Source of the DNA: Sphagnum magellanicum
Taxonomy: Eukaryota > Streptophyta > Sphagnopsida > Sphagnales > Sphagnaceae
DNA length: 64,000 nucleotides
Reading direction: 5' to 3'
Assembly: GCA_021904315.1 (NCBI GenBank)
Contig: CM038919.1
Coordinates: 6,572,001-6,636,000, forward strand
Shown in pieces: positions 10,801 through 24,200 of this stretch; positions within the stretch are counted from its first letter, which is position 1, and every line of letters begins with the position of its first letter. Position numbers and translations under genes: made by a program. Below the pieces are notes generated by a model that saw only the letters and a program-made list of their open reading frames with translations, had not been told where the DNA came from and did no database searches.

Positions 10801-10826
<26 letters not shown>
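10801..10826. repeat. GA dinucleotide microsatellite
   Basis: An uninterrupted GA run flanked by further purine-rich sequence. It sits in otherwise non-coding DNA. Confidence 0.9.
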
Positions 10827-10830
<4 letters not shown>

Positions 10831-11123
10831 AGCTCTTCTGTGAAGTGGATAAAAGAGTTAAAGTTTTGGTTTAGCCTAGTACAAAAAGGGGTACTTATCA
10901 AGTTTAGGTTTTCATTTCAGCTGTTGAAAAAGGCAATTCATCATTTCCATTATGGCAAATCAGAAAATAATGTTTACCAGCAGCAGCAACCACACTCAAA
11001 TGGGAGTTCTGAAATGCCAATAAAAGCAATTCATCATCTAGTGCAGAATACTAATCTTTAATGACAGAGGATCCCATTGACTTTAAGGCTGTAAATGCTA
11101 AGGAATTCCAAAGAATAACTTAA

Positions 11124-12079
11124 AGCATCTCCACCCATGCCCCCCTACTATTAAAGCTTGTATTAGCCTTTATAACTCCAACAAGGGGTGTGTCACACTT
11201 GGCCTTGCCATTGACATTAAAAAGTATCTTAAGGCAAAAGAAGAATTATGGAAACTCTAATATTTCACCATGCAAAAATATAATCTTCAAAAAATCCTCT
11301 AAAAGAAACCAAAATCCTTCAAGATATTTATTATAACTCTATCATAACTAATCTCAAGTTTCAACACAAGCCAAAATATCATCCTTCAAAAATACTCATA
11401 TAAAACTAGACCTATTATTACCTAGGAGCCAAAATCCCTTAAACTACTATACTCTATAATGGATCTAAACACAATATCCTTGCCTTGGTAGTAGGCAAGG
11501 CCAACAAACACTTTTACATATACCCTCATGGCCACCCATAACCATGAAAAAATTGAATAGTGTAAAAGAAGGGTTTTTCTTTGTTTTCTTTTTTCAATTT
11601 TGTGATGTAGCTGAAGTGCCAATAATCCATAAGATGATTTAGCCAGATTTGGTTGCATACTAGATGGGAAAGGAGGAAAAAAAAAAACCAAAATCCTTCT
11701 ATATTCTTGGTTATCTACTAGAACTTGTCATAAAATCTGGTGATTTGGATTTTATTTGTTTTTGAAATCTGGTGAATTTGGGCCCTTTTTTCCATGAAAA
11801 AGGCTTTGCATGGGTTGAAATCATATTTTTCACGTCCAAATTTGGCAAAATTTTGCCCAAAAATAAAATACAAACAGTGTAATGTGAGAGACTATTTGAA
11901 TTTCACCACACATGCAAATAATTATTGACAACCAATCAAAACTTGTCATTTCCTTTTTCTAGGCCACTTGAGGTCATCCAATGGTGGGCATGTTTACAAG
12001 CCAAAATCGAGTTTCACACACGAATTTAAAATCCAAAATAGTGTGTATAGGCCATTTTACTATTGTGGGTGGAGATGCT
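11124..12079. mobile_element. 956-bp non-autonomous DNA transposon with 14-bp terminal inverted repeats
   Basis: The ends are perfect inverted repeats (AGCATCTCCACCCA at the left, its complement at 12066-12079 on the right). The GAGCATCTCCA-type end is common among plant DNA transposons such as PIF/Harbinger- or hAT-derived MITEs. No transposase is encoded. Part of its interior, about 11570-11890, reappears in opposite orientation at 48345-48625, confirming a dispersed family. I could not find clean target-site duplications, so the superfamily is undecided and the copy is probably old. Confidence 0.7.
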
Positions 12080-13058
12080 CCTAGAATTATAGAGAAGAAC
12101 ACCATTATAATCATCTTTTCAAACCATTTTTCTGGTTAGAAAAGTTAATACATTATATATTTATGAGCTAATTGTGTTGATGATGATTATCTATGTGGAT
12201 GACAACATAGTTATGACTTAGGGTTTATGAACCACAATAGCTAAGGATTTGAGTAGATGGGCCCTACACATTGCAATCTTTTGGAATCCTTTTATTAGGA
12301 ATTTATTTTGAACTTGTATATGGATCAAGTGATTAATGTGTTATTTAATTATTCTATGTTATGCATGATTAAAAATCAAATAGCTTGATCTCGTCTCTAA
12401 TAAAAACATTTAAATTCTAAAAGAATGATATAGAAATTATTCTATGAAGGGGATGATTATTCTCTTGAAGACTAGCATGTGGAGTAATCATATGAACCTA
12501 AAGTTAATGAAAGACAAATACTTATTAAACATAGATAAAAAGAGTGGATAACTCATTCATTATCAATGTTTTAAGTATTTAACATGTCGTGGGTGGTGTT
12601 TATCAAATCCAAACTCAGACACATGACCCCGTTAGGTTCATTCTTCATTCCCATGCAAATTTTATGTTGACAATATTTCCCTAAGACTTATCTGCAAACT
12701 TATGTGTGCAATGGAACTTATTGTCACCACTCTAACCTTTGATTTGTGACACAAAAACAAGATAAAACAAGTTGAGAGTAAGCTTAAGGTGTGGCATCAA
12801 TAAAATGAAATGAAACACATTCCCATAGAAAGTGGGAGGAATGTGGATCTCTAATTGAATCGTCATATCATTCAAAAATGTATCAATGTAATGTAAGATT
12901 ACGAATGTGTAAGTAGTACAATAATATGTTATGAATATTTTACTTTTGAAAAGGTGTGACTTTTCAAATGTCACGACTTTTCAACTTATATTTTTAAAAA
13001 TTCCATCAATATAGAGAACCTATTTCACCTCTTTCAATTCTCTTGCATGATTCTCACA
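12080..13058. other. AT-rich stretch, possibly including the 5' LTR of the copia relic
   Basis: No gene is visible. The bases just before 13059 end in TTCTCACA, a plausible LTR end immediately upstream of the primer-binding site, but I could not locate the LTR start or a matching 3' LTR. Confidence 0.3.
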
Positions 13059-16000
13059 TGATATCAAAACAAGGTTAAGAAATGCATATTATGCATCTGT
13101 TTACACATAGCTAATAATTTGCACAAGAAATAATCAAAGAAAATGAACAAGATCGAGGCCAAGTGTACATTAATTGAGAAATTCATGGCCCCTAAATTTA
13201 TTCATAGTTCATGAAACAAAACTTATAACATGTAGTCATCATGAATATTTTGATAGATTCAACATAAGTTTACAACAAACACAATGGCATAGAATATAGA
13301 GGTCAACCATGCAACTAAATTTGATAAGACCTTTTTCAATATATTAACATTGATATTCAAAATAAAAAATTATGGGCCATCACAAGTGGTATTAACCAAA
13401 ATCAACAACTTCAACTATAATCAAACTTATTATAGATATTCCAATTGTATCTACCACATGAGCAAGAAGCATAAGTGAATGGAAGGAGGGATGCAATGTC
13501 TCTAACTATACATAGTAAATGTTTAAATAACATTGATGTCATATCAAATCTCCAACCATGCATCACAACAAATTTAGCATGGCTAGAATTAAAGAGATTA
13601 TTTCAATCTCAAAATGTTATAACTAAAATGTATCTAAAGATAAGTTCCACATTTTGAAAATGAGAGAAAATGAATATAGGGTGAAAGTAGCAAATAAATT
13701 ATTCATTATTCCTTATCACAGAAAATTAGAAATAGTGACAAAAACGTTGCAATGTATTGAAATGGAAATTTTTTTTTTCAATAATTAATATGAAGATAAT
13801 CTTTCACTTTCTTATTATAATATTGAAAAACCTCATCTTGAAAGTATATTTAAATATTTATTTTTTAACAACATTCACTTGCACGAGATTTTTATCTTTC
13901 AAAAAGGTTGCAAGTACATGAATTATTTTTTTTAAATTTTTTTTCAACTTAATGGCGGCTTGGAAGATATTTATGTACTATCAAATTGTGCATATTATAA
14001 TCATAATATATCAAAATTTTAATATAAAAGTAGATTTGAACATTGTATTGATTTGTCAATTTCAAACTTACTTGTAGCATATTTTTATGATATTAAAATT
14101 GTATTCACCTTACCATAAATGCAATTGAAGAACTAAATTTGGTTTCATATTTTTATTTACAAATGTTTTAATCTACTTTCTTAAGTTTATATCAAAATTT
14201 ATCTCTAGATTTTGGGTGGACTATTTTTTTTGTTTACTTTACCTTGCTTTTAGTTTATAATGTTACAAAACACATCATTTGTACCAAATAATTTATCTAC
14301 ACCAACTAGTTACCATAGGAACAATAGTCCAATATGACAAAGCAATCATTTGCTTCATGAGGAATATGTTTTGTGTTATAGAACATTCATAAGTTTTTGA
14401 AGGAAACAATTTAATATAACACTTCAATCCTTGATATTAAATTTGATTTTAAAAAAAACCTTAATGAGGAACACAAATCAAAACAATGACAATACATAAG
14501 CCATTTATGTGGGAAAGAAATATTCAAGGTTCAACAACAACAAATCTTCACAAAGAATCCCAATAGGTTTTCCCACCAAGAGATGGAATGACATATTTTA
14601 AATCATTTGATAAGAGGGATGTGAAATGCTTCTACTATAAGAAACTAGTGCACTTAATAAAAGACTATAGGAAAATATTAGCTTATGAGGCTACTTCAAA
14701 TAATAAAAAATAATCAAACATTGTTATCAATAAAAACAACTTATATGTTGTTGCCCTAATAGTGAAACAAGGAAAGGACCCCACTTGGTACAATATAGAT
14801 ATCAAGGTGTCTCAATATAAGGTGCAATCACAATATAATGATTTGTAATTTCATAGAAATCATAACCACTACTTTTTTTTTTGCATTTTTAAATGGCAAC
14901 TTAAATCAATCTTTAAAATGTTTGGTGCATTATTAGAAAAATGTTTGTAACATATTATGGGAACATTTGGTTGAGTTGGAAATGATTTCAATGAATATAA
15001 ATACCCAAAAACCCTTGTTCAAAAATGTAACTAGTGCTTTCACTATTTAAAAAACTCCTAAATGCACTTGAAATGATTTGAAAATGATATATTTATGTGG
15101 AATATTTTATTTGTGTTTTTATAAAATAATAAACTAGGCCATCCTATTGGGTCATTATTTTTTTGTTGACTTGTTTAAAATTATTTTATGAATATTCTCT
15201 TTGACAATCCAATCCAATTTTGCCACATCCTCTTGATTGGCTAACTCACTACTTTTAAACAAAGGACCAAGGAGTTGGGTGTGGTCATTATTTTGTGACT
15301 ACAACCTATATGTGTTTTGATCAGGAATCATTCATTGACTATCAACCATTCTCAAGTAATCAAGTCTACATTTTTTGATGACAAAAAATATAGTCATCAA
15401 AAAGTTATTTTACTTATGGGGAAAGAGTGGTTACGATAAAAAATTTAAATGGTATAGAAAAGAAAATACCTAAAGTTTTACATGTTCCTTGATTTTTTTT
15501 TAAAACAACAAAACAATTTGATAAGGTAGAAAGGGATATGTACATAAAACAATGATAATGCACTTTCATAAATAAATCAAAAGATGTCACAGTGGAATGC
15601 AAATTGGATTTTGATTTATATAAATTAGGCAAGATTGCAAAACCTAAAAGAGAAGTTGTTTAGTCCTAGCCATAATAAAAAATAATATGGTCAACTTATG
15701 GCATTTAAGGATTGGACATATTAATAAAAATTGACTCATAGATATACAAACATTTGCAACAGGAGTTGATCATTTCAATGAAAAGGACAATATATGGTGT
15801 ACTCCTTGCATTGAAGGAAAACAACATAGGATCAAATATCCCAAAGAAGGAGCATTCATATATACATGGATGTTTAAGCTAATACTTTTTTGCAAACAAA
15901 CATGCATGGACGTTGTAGGTACTTTATAACCTTCATTGATGATAAGACTAGTGATTTGTTTATCTAATGAAACACAAATCAAAAGAAGTTAACAATTTTT

Positions 16001-16540
16001 CACATATGAGGACTTTGTTGAAAAAAAACCAATCAAAATATCAAAATAATAATATTTAATCAAGGAGGTGAATATATATATATATAATATTACTAAAATG
16101 AAGGCTTCAAGAAGTTGGAGTTCACCACAACATATACATTTCAACTAAAAAATGTTTATGAAAGAAAGAAGAAAATATTAGTTGATGTCAACTTAGCTAT
16201 GTTAGTGTATGCAAACCTATCTAAAATGTTTTAGTGAAAAGCTTAAATAACTACAAATTATTTGCAAAATTGAAGTCCTATTAAAATAAATCAAAACCAA
16301 GTGAAGACCATACTAACTACGGTTTGGACATCAACCATATTCATCTCACCTAAAAATATTTGGACGCAAGGTTCATGCATTAATTCATAAGGAAAAGAAA
16401 CAAAACTTGGATGCACATTTGATTAAGTACTCTTGAAATATAGTTTAAAATCCAAGGCATATTAACTTATGACAACAAGTCAGAAACAAATACTTATATT
16501 CTTAAAGATATCATTTTAATGAAATAAACATGAAGTCTAC
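13059..16540 (+). mobile_element. Decayed Ty1/copia retrotransposon (gag and pol remnants)
   Basis: Landmarks occur in the correct order on the plus strand. At 13059-13070 there is a degenerate copy of the plant copia primer-binding site (TGGTATCAGAGC becomes TGATATCAAAAC). At 13475-13657 a gag-like frame carries a WLELKRLFQSQN motif. At 14624-14671 a zinc knuckle has two of three Cys replaced by Tyr (CFYYKKLVHLIKDY). At 15702-15900 lies a GAG-pre-integrase domain with HLRIGHIN and WCTPCIEGKQ. Integrase fragments follow (FITFIDD, then GGEY near 16060), then the post-integrase segment KIFGRKVHALIHKEKKQNLD at about 16348-16431 and a KDIILMK-like end. Stops and frameshifts interrupt every domain. 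No reverse transcriptase or RNase H was recognised downstream. The element is dead. Confidence 0.85.
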
Positions 16541-19366
16541 TAATAACTTCATTATCAAGAAGATGAAGAAACATTTCTTATTAGATTTTAATTCTTGAAA
16601 ATATTATAATACTCAATCAACTTTGGCAAAAATTTTATTTATTTTCATTTTTGCCAGTTTGGGAAATTATGGACCTAGTATGCCAAAAACTCAACCAAAA
16701 TAAACTTTGTGCAACCCAAAACAATTGGACTATAAATACCTAGATTTGAACATGGGCCCATAGATTGAAATGCATAAAGGTACTTCAATGTAGACATATT
16801 TATCAGTGGTACATATGTGATACAAAACTTCTCCTTGTTAGTTAAACTATTCGATACATGCCAATACTCTAGAAATTGAAAGTCCATTTGTCAAAGCTAA
16901 AAATTCAAAATACAAAAAATATTTGACACTTCCTTGTCAAACTTGATCATGTATTATGATATATATAACATGATTAAATCTACAAATAAAAAAATTAATC
17001 ACAAAATGTACTTCAAAAATGTTTTCAAAATACACAACAAAATCAACATGATGTAGTCGTCAAAACAATTTTCCAATTATCTTTAAATATAACTTCATGC
17101 AATATTTGATCGAGAGGTAACATAAGCCCTTTCTTAAAAATTTAAAATGATCATGAAACATCAACAAGTTTTAATTCGAACAATACAAAGTAAAAGGGTG
17201 CATTTACAAAATAATGAGCTAAAGTGCACCTTGAATCAAAACTTCAGTGGCTATTTATTTAAATATTCCAATGATATATTAATAATATTCCATTTTTAAG
17301 TTGCAAAAAAATATTAAAATTTTCTTTTGATTCAAAAATATGTTGCATTACTATTATGTAAAGATATATATTTAAAAAACTCCCCAAAATTATGTCATTT
17401 TCGAGTCCTTTTATGTCCATCAAGGAATAAAGGCATTGGTTACAATTCTCAACAAGTGATTTTAAATATTATGCCCTCATTAGATTCATTCCAAATTATT
17501 TCACATGCATCATGATATATTAGATCATTTACACATTAATTGTTTTTACAATTTTAATACAATTTTGGACAATAAAACATGAAAACCCAAGCACTACTTA
17601 CACTTGCTATCATTTGTTATTTTGCGCACGTGCCATAGAACTTAGTAAAAGAATATAAAATGTATATGGGTGCAATCAAGATACATTGTATGTACTTTGC
17701 TACATTAGTAAATTTTTTTTAAACCAATTAAAAAAGTTATAACCTTTTGGCATCTCAAAACAACTAGAACCTCTAGTTTTTCTCATTGGCGTTTCTAACC
17801 TCCCTTTAGCATCTCAAAACAATTTTTTTCTTGTCATTTGGACTTGAAACAATACCCCAAAAATATCCCGAAAGTTGCATCACTTTTCAAAAGGTTGGGG
17901 ATGGTTTTAATTATGATAACAAACTCCATTGATAAAAAAAATTGTATTAGAATGTTCACCAGATCAATATATATTGAGGTGCTTGAAAAAACAAAATCTT
18001 GCAAAAGGATTTCAAATATTTGAAATCTATTTTTTTAATTTTCACAAATGCGAATGTCCAATTCCGGTACTCACAAGTAAGTACTTTGAAAAAAAATAAT
18101 ATTTCAATTTAATTTAAATGGAAATCAATGTCAACAATGCACTAGTACATAATGAGTTCAAATCCACTAGTGAATTCACTAGGTTTTGTAATGAATTAGG
18201 TGAATTTTGGTCCAAATGAATTCCTAACAAATTTGGCAATTGTTTAATGATGAACAAGTTGATATTGACAAGTAAATTCACTAGTACATTCACTAATATA
18301 TGAACAACTAGGAATATTCTAATTATTTAACATTAATTATTTAATCCAGATTACTTAATATTAATTATTTAATTTGAATTGTTGTGTTTTTTAGTTTTTT
18401 TAAAAATTGAAAGTTTGAAGAATATTCAAACCTATTTACCTACGTGGGTATAAAACTAACACCTATTTATTTGTGTAGGTAGGCAAGTAAGTAGGAAAAA
18501 GGAAAATGTAAATGGATTGAGTAGCTAAAAAAACTTCATTTACTTTGCAATTTCCATTTAAGGTCAAACATTTCTATATTCATCCCAACTTGGCATATAC
18601 ATTTTTATGTTGCAATTCAAGAGAAGAAATGTTGCTTATATAACTTGTGAGATGGATTCAAAAACAAAACATATGGACTAAATTTTTTACTTGCACATTA
18701 GTTTTAAATTGAGATGCAACTAAACATTTTCTAAAAGCCAAATTTAATTAGTAATATAATTATCATATTATGTCCAAATGAAACGATTTAAATTTCATTT
18801 TAGAAGGTTTTCCAAAATCTACACATAATTTATAAAAATTATTGAAACAATATTTGAATTGTAAAAAAAATCATATAAAATTTTCATTTCAATACATTTC
18901 AACAATAATGTCTTCAAAACTTTTTTTAAAAAAAACCATCATTATCTTTCTCGTACTTTGTCCCAATGAATTTTTTTAAAAATATGAATTTGTTTTTTAT
19001 TACATAATAGATTTTAATTATGAAATTTAATACAAATAGTTCATAAAATCTGATGTATCGACATACAATAATGTTATTCTCAAAACTATTCAATCACAAG
19101 AAGAAATCTTGTCCTTTTCCACCCACACACATTGCAACTACTGTCTGATTTTACTACATTTCAACTACATTTGGTCATCTTAAATTTGCAAATGACTTGT
19201 TACACTAATTAATGGTCAATATTATTCATGGTTGTTACATTCACTATGTTGTTCACTTATGAGTATAATTTGGACCTTATTTAATTATTTAATAATTTCA
19301 CATTATTGATGTGAAAATTGAGGTAACATTTAATTTTATTTAGACAATGCATTACAATGGGTTAGT
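16541..19366. other. AT-rich desert
   Basis: I see no gene. The sequence is dominated by A/T runs. Near 18130-18310 short phrases such as GAATTCACTAG/CACTAGTGAATTC recur, and similar phrases return near 25900-26000. A CCTAC/GTAGG-rich patch at 18435-18500 resembles those at 25445-25465 and 59270-59412. Confidence 0.5.
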
Positions 19367-19925
19367 GATTCTTTAAATGTTTTTAAACTATCAACATGGT
19401 GTATGAATTGAACTATCAACTTTTAACATGTTGAAACCATTATTTAGGAGTTGCATTTTACACTTACCATAATTTATAAAATGCATGTAACAATTTTAAA
19501 TTGCACATTTATATTGGAATGAATTAGTAATTTTTTTCACATCTTTTCGATTATCAAAGTTGAATCATTCACTTTTAATACGTTAAAACACATGCAATTC
19601 AATATTTTATAATTATATTTGAATGGTTTAATGAATTTTTTCACATTTTTTAAACTATCAACATTTCTACATGATTCCAATCATCAACTTTGAACTTATT
19701 AAAACCACTATTCAAATGTTGCATATTACACTTATTAATATATATTGTAACACATAACAATTTACTGCTTCACATTTATACTTGAATGCATTAGTGATTT
19801 TTTATTATTATTTCTTTTCAACTATTAGTATTTGGACATGAGTTTTGTCATTCATTATGAATGTTGTTAAATCCAATATTTATGAGTTGCATTTTGCATT
19901 CACCACAATTTTTTGAAATGAATGC
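19367..19925. repeat. Ancient tandem repeat, unit about 160 bp, four units
   Basis: Units begin with GTGATT/GTAATT followed by a T-run, AAACTATCAACAT, a CATTC/CAACTTT stretch, TTAAAACC, then GAGTTGCATTTTACACTTACC, ATGTAACAATTT, CACATTTATA and GAATG-ATTA. Starts by eye are about 19367, 19527, 19631 and 19794; the second unit has lost about 60 bases. Divergence is high, so the array is old. Confidence 0.7.
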
Positions 19926-20257
19926 ATAAAAATTTGGATTTTTTGGGGGAATTATATAAGAATTATTATTATTATTATTATTATGGAAAATTATCAATAT
20001 TTTATATTTTTTAAAATTTAAAACTTGGATTAAGTCAATTTCTTTAAACTTGTTTTACTACATGTTTATGTTTAAATATTAGGGATGAATTTAAAATTTT
20101 CATTTTAAAAATTAATTATAAATGGTGATAATAATAATGACATTAATGATTTTTTTAATCTTTTCATTTTGTTCAAGTTTTTAATCTTCTTCAAGATCAT
20201 CCATAAAATAATTTAATTGTGTTTTGGCTTTAAGCCATATATGGAGGTACAAATTTG

Positions 20258-21217
20258 ATAAAATATTTTTATATTTTGGCTACAAGTACTACCATCGTAG
20301 AATTATATCATTTAAAATTTATTAAATGTAAAAAAAATGTAAAAATCATTTGTTGATGTTGACGGTTTTTTTTAATGTTTGCAAAATGGTGGAAATTCAT
20401 CATGGAAAAAAATTCAATTAATTATAATGATTTCAAAGATTAAACTTAAAACTTTTCAAATAAATTTGATTTTGGAATTTTCTATATGTTTAATGTTGGA
20501 ATTATTATAATTACTTTTAAACTTTTATTCATTACGAGTAACATATTTTCTTTGAAACTTTTTATCTCAAATTATTGGTATTTTTTTTTTTACATTTTTT
20601 TTGAATTTTCACTATTTTTTCCATTTTTTTCCCAATAAGAATTACCAAGTTAGGAAATTTTGAAACTAAGAACTTGCAATTCTACAAAAATTGGACATTT
20701 TTTACGTATTGAAAATAAAATTGTAAAATACTTAATGAATCCATTTTTGAAGTGACATTGAATTTACAAATATTTCAGGTCAATTTAAACAAAAAAAAAT
20801 TGTAGATTTATTCATGATGTGCAGTTGCAAGTTTTTTTTAAACTTTTTAAATCTAATTTTTGTAAATTTTAATTATTTTAAATAAATTATTGATTAAAAT
20901 ATCTTTATATTTTGATTACAAGTCCTAGAACCCAATGTAGAATTAGATCTTTTATGAAAAATTAAAATGTAAAACTTTTGAATTAAAAGTATATATTTTT
21001 TAAAAATTCAAAAATATTTTACTGATGTTGATGGCCCTTTTTGTGTTTGCAAAATGGTGGAAATTCACCTCAAAAAAATCCCTTAGTTACATCATTAATA
21101 TGTATTATAAATTCTCAAAAGAATTGGATAAGGTTTATGATGATCTCAAAGATTGAGTTTAAATGTTTTCAAATAAATTGGATGTTATAATTGTTTATGC
21201 GTTTAAGGTTGGAATTT
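20258..21217. repeat. Old tandem duplication (copies at about 20258-20505 and 20896-21217)
   Basis: Both copies share TTTATATTTTG-TACAAGT, TGATGTTGA-GG, a GTTTGCAAAATGGTGGAAATTCA core, GATTTCAAAGATT/GATCTCAAAGATT and an ending near GGTTGGAATT. The second copy has a roughly 70-base insertion. No coding frame is preserved. A short ATT triplet run lies nearby at about 19965-19984. Confidence 0.75.
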
Positions 21218-24200
21218 TTTTTAAAAAAATGTTGTGGTTTTTTCAAAGTTGTGTAGATAATTAGTATTAGTGCATGGGTAATCTTGTTAAACAAACATGG
21301 TCTTTATAATTAAATAGCTAGATTTACTACTTAATTAATGTTTCTTTTTATGACCAACTTTTGCCAATTACAAGGGCAATAACATCAAAAAATGATTTCT
21401 TTGAAAGAAAGTTTTTTGGGCACACCTACAACACATTTGGTGAAAAGTTGAATGAGAAAAAACAAAATGTGCAAACTATTAATCGCAAAATCATTGCTAG
21501 TTCTTAAGAGCTTTCTTTTATGATGTAAGTATTTGTTGTCAAATCAAACCCTTCATAACTCATGCCTTGTACATTATATTCTAATTTAAATCTTTAATAA
21601 GATTTACTCTACGCTAATGTGACATGTTTGTCAAATGTAAAATTAGGGTTTAGGGCCATCTCAAAAAGAAATTGTAATTTGCTTTGTAATTTAACATGAA
21701 CCCACCTGCATAATAGAATCAATTTGTTGTCCACAATATTCAAGATTTTTTATAACCATGGCTTTGTGAAAAGCCAATCCTCCAAATACACCTACTATGG
21801 GTAATCTTCTGAATTCTAGGATTTTATTTTGCTACATTTAGATTCATCAATGGTGCTATGATATCATGTAGACAAGAATCACATATTTTCACAGAAAGAA
21901 ACGAACTGTAGGGGATTTTTTTGACCAAACATACCTATGTCTTAACTTGGGATATGCTTGCAATTTGAACCTGTCCAAGGAATTTTAGGAATTCAATTGC
22001 CATTTGGCTTCTTGAAACATCATCAAGGTAGTTTAATAACTCTCCCACAAAATAAGAATCGGCATGTAGCTATTTTTTAAACATGGGATTAACAAACAAC
22101 ATATATGGCCCAACATCTTGCCTATTGTAGTTTGGCAATAATCTACTTTTGTTGCATTCTGTAGGCCCTAACAAATGATATAAAGAAGAAACTAAAATAG
22201 ATGGAATCTCAATCTCCCTACTGTTTGATGCAAAAAGCCCTAGTACTATCAAAAAACACTATCCCATGTTTTTTCACTCACTGTCTTCCTTGTCTTGCAA
22301 TAGGGTATATGGACAATCATTCTATTGTGTAATGTTTTCAACCCACTCTTGGTGTTGAATGGCATTCCTTACTAACAAATCAACCATGTAAGTAATATTA
22401 CAAGTCATATATAAAAATCCCATAGATGCATAATTTGAGTTTGTTCAAAAAATAGTTTAGGTAGTAGATTATTTTGAAATTGAAACTATGTGAAAATTGT
22501 GTAGGACTACGCCATTAACAAGACCAAAGAAATTACCAAATGTTTACATTGGGGAGGCATTAGGAATGCATGTGCCTTTTGGGGCACAATCTCCTTTTAA
22601 ACCATCATTGCATCAAACTAATAATCTTTGACAGACATGGAGACCAAGAACCACAAAGAGCTAAACCTAATCATCCTCTTCAAGCAAACTACTTTGAAAG
22701 CTAAACAATCATATAAACAACAAACAACCACATCTTCTTGGGAGGAGGAGGAGGAGGAGGGATGGGGGAAATGATGAAGGTATGGACTTGATTAAAAAGT
22801 TTCATTAGAAGTTCATTCTTTTTCTTCCCATGATGGTCAGGGGTTTAGTGCACCTAAAAGAACATGACCATAACATAACTAAATCTAACATTTTCAAGGG
22901 ATTTTTAGAGGTCTAATATCATTAAATGGATTTGATAACTACATTTAGCACCAAATAGGGGATGTTGTGGATGTTTATTATACTGCATCTATCAGAGACA
23001 AATTTTCCTTGTGTGACAAGCATGTTATGGACCCATATTTGCATCATATAGTTTTATGCTAGTATTTTAATTGATTATTTTTTCATACACAAAAGTTAAT
23101 AACATCTAGCCTCTCTTAAAAATACAATGGTTCTTTTTGTTATAAATACTTGTTGAAGGTTCTTTAGGTTGATTTATTGATATCATTGATAATCATTGTT
23201 GTTAAGTTTGTGTTATTTCTTCAAGGTCCAACAAAATCAAATAAGATAATGTAATAAGATGATAAATTGATGTGTTTTGAACAAATCAATTTTGGCAATC
23301 ATGAATTATTTTTTCAGATTGAACAAGATCATGACAAGTCGTTTAAGAAACATGACATAGAAGACCATGGAAACATGGCAACATTTAATGACACAACTTT
23401 ACCGAATTCGGCCACGTCACCATCCGCCACCATGTCTTGGGATTGTGATCAAATTTAAAAGTAAGCATAAAAACAAATCTACCTTGAACCATTATGTGGG
23501 TTTAGACCAATGTTTATTGCAGCCAAAAGAGCACACAAGTTGTTTCCTCATCCCCACCCATAAACATGAATTATTGAATAGTGTATGGTGAGGATGGGTT
23601 AAATACCACCACATTGGCCAATCATTGTGATTGGCTAATGAAAACTAATTGTATCACTTTATTAACCCTTTTGGAAAGCACTATATCCTATGTGTGTTTG
23701 GAGTAAACATACTTCTTGATTTATATTGGTCCAAAAGAATCAAGGAATGCACCCCATGTTTATGTAGTTTTCCTACAAGTAACCACACATAAATACCATT
23801 TATACCATTTAGCAAACTATAGGGGATGTGTCACATAATGTGAGAACTCAAAGTAAAGAGTTTTGGTGAAAAATAACCATGTTTAAATACCATGATTAAA
23901 ATGACATGAACCATGCATGTTTTATGCAAATAAACCCATATTAAAACAAATTTACATAAAAAGAACTTGACGATGGCTAGAAGGTTCAAATCAAATTCAT
24001 ATGGAATGAATAGTGTGAAGATTGAAATGATTAAGAACAATCATCATGACAATGAATACGATGGATAAGACTCATGAGGGACTTATGCAAATGATCTTCG
24101 CTACAAAAAAACGTATACTCATCATAAAATTAAACATGGAATTCAAGCAAAGGGTGAATACTATTCAATTTGGGAGGGGGGGGTGGGGAGAACAAGGTAA

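Noticed and set aside
16735..17110. Possible copia reverse transcriptase (VVVKTIF-like peptide)
   Set aside because: The match to the VDVKTAFLNG motif is too short and the surrounding frames give nothing.
22070..22252. Protein-like minus frame (60 codons)
   Set aside because: Isolated, broken on both sides, no recognisable family.
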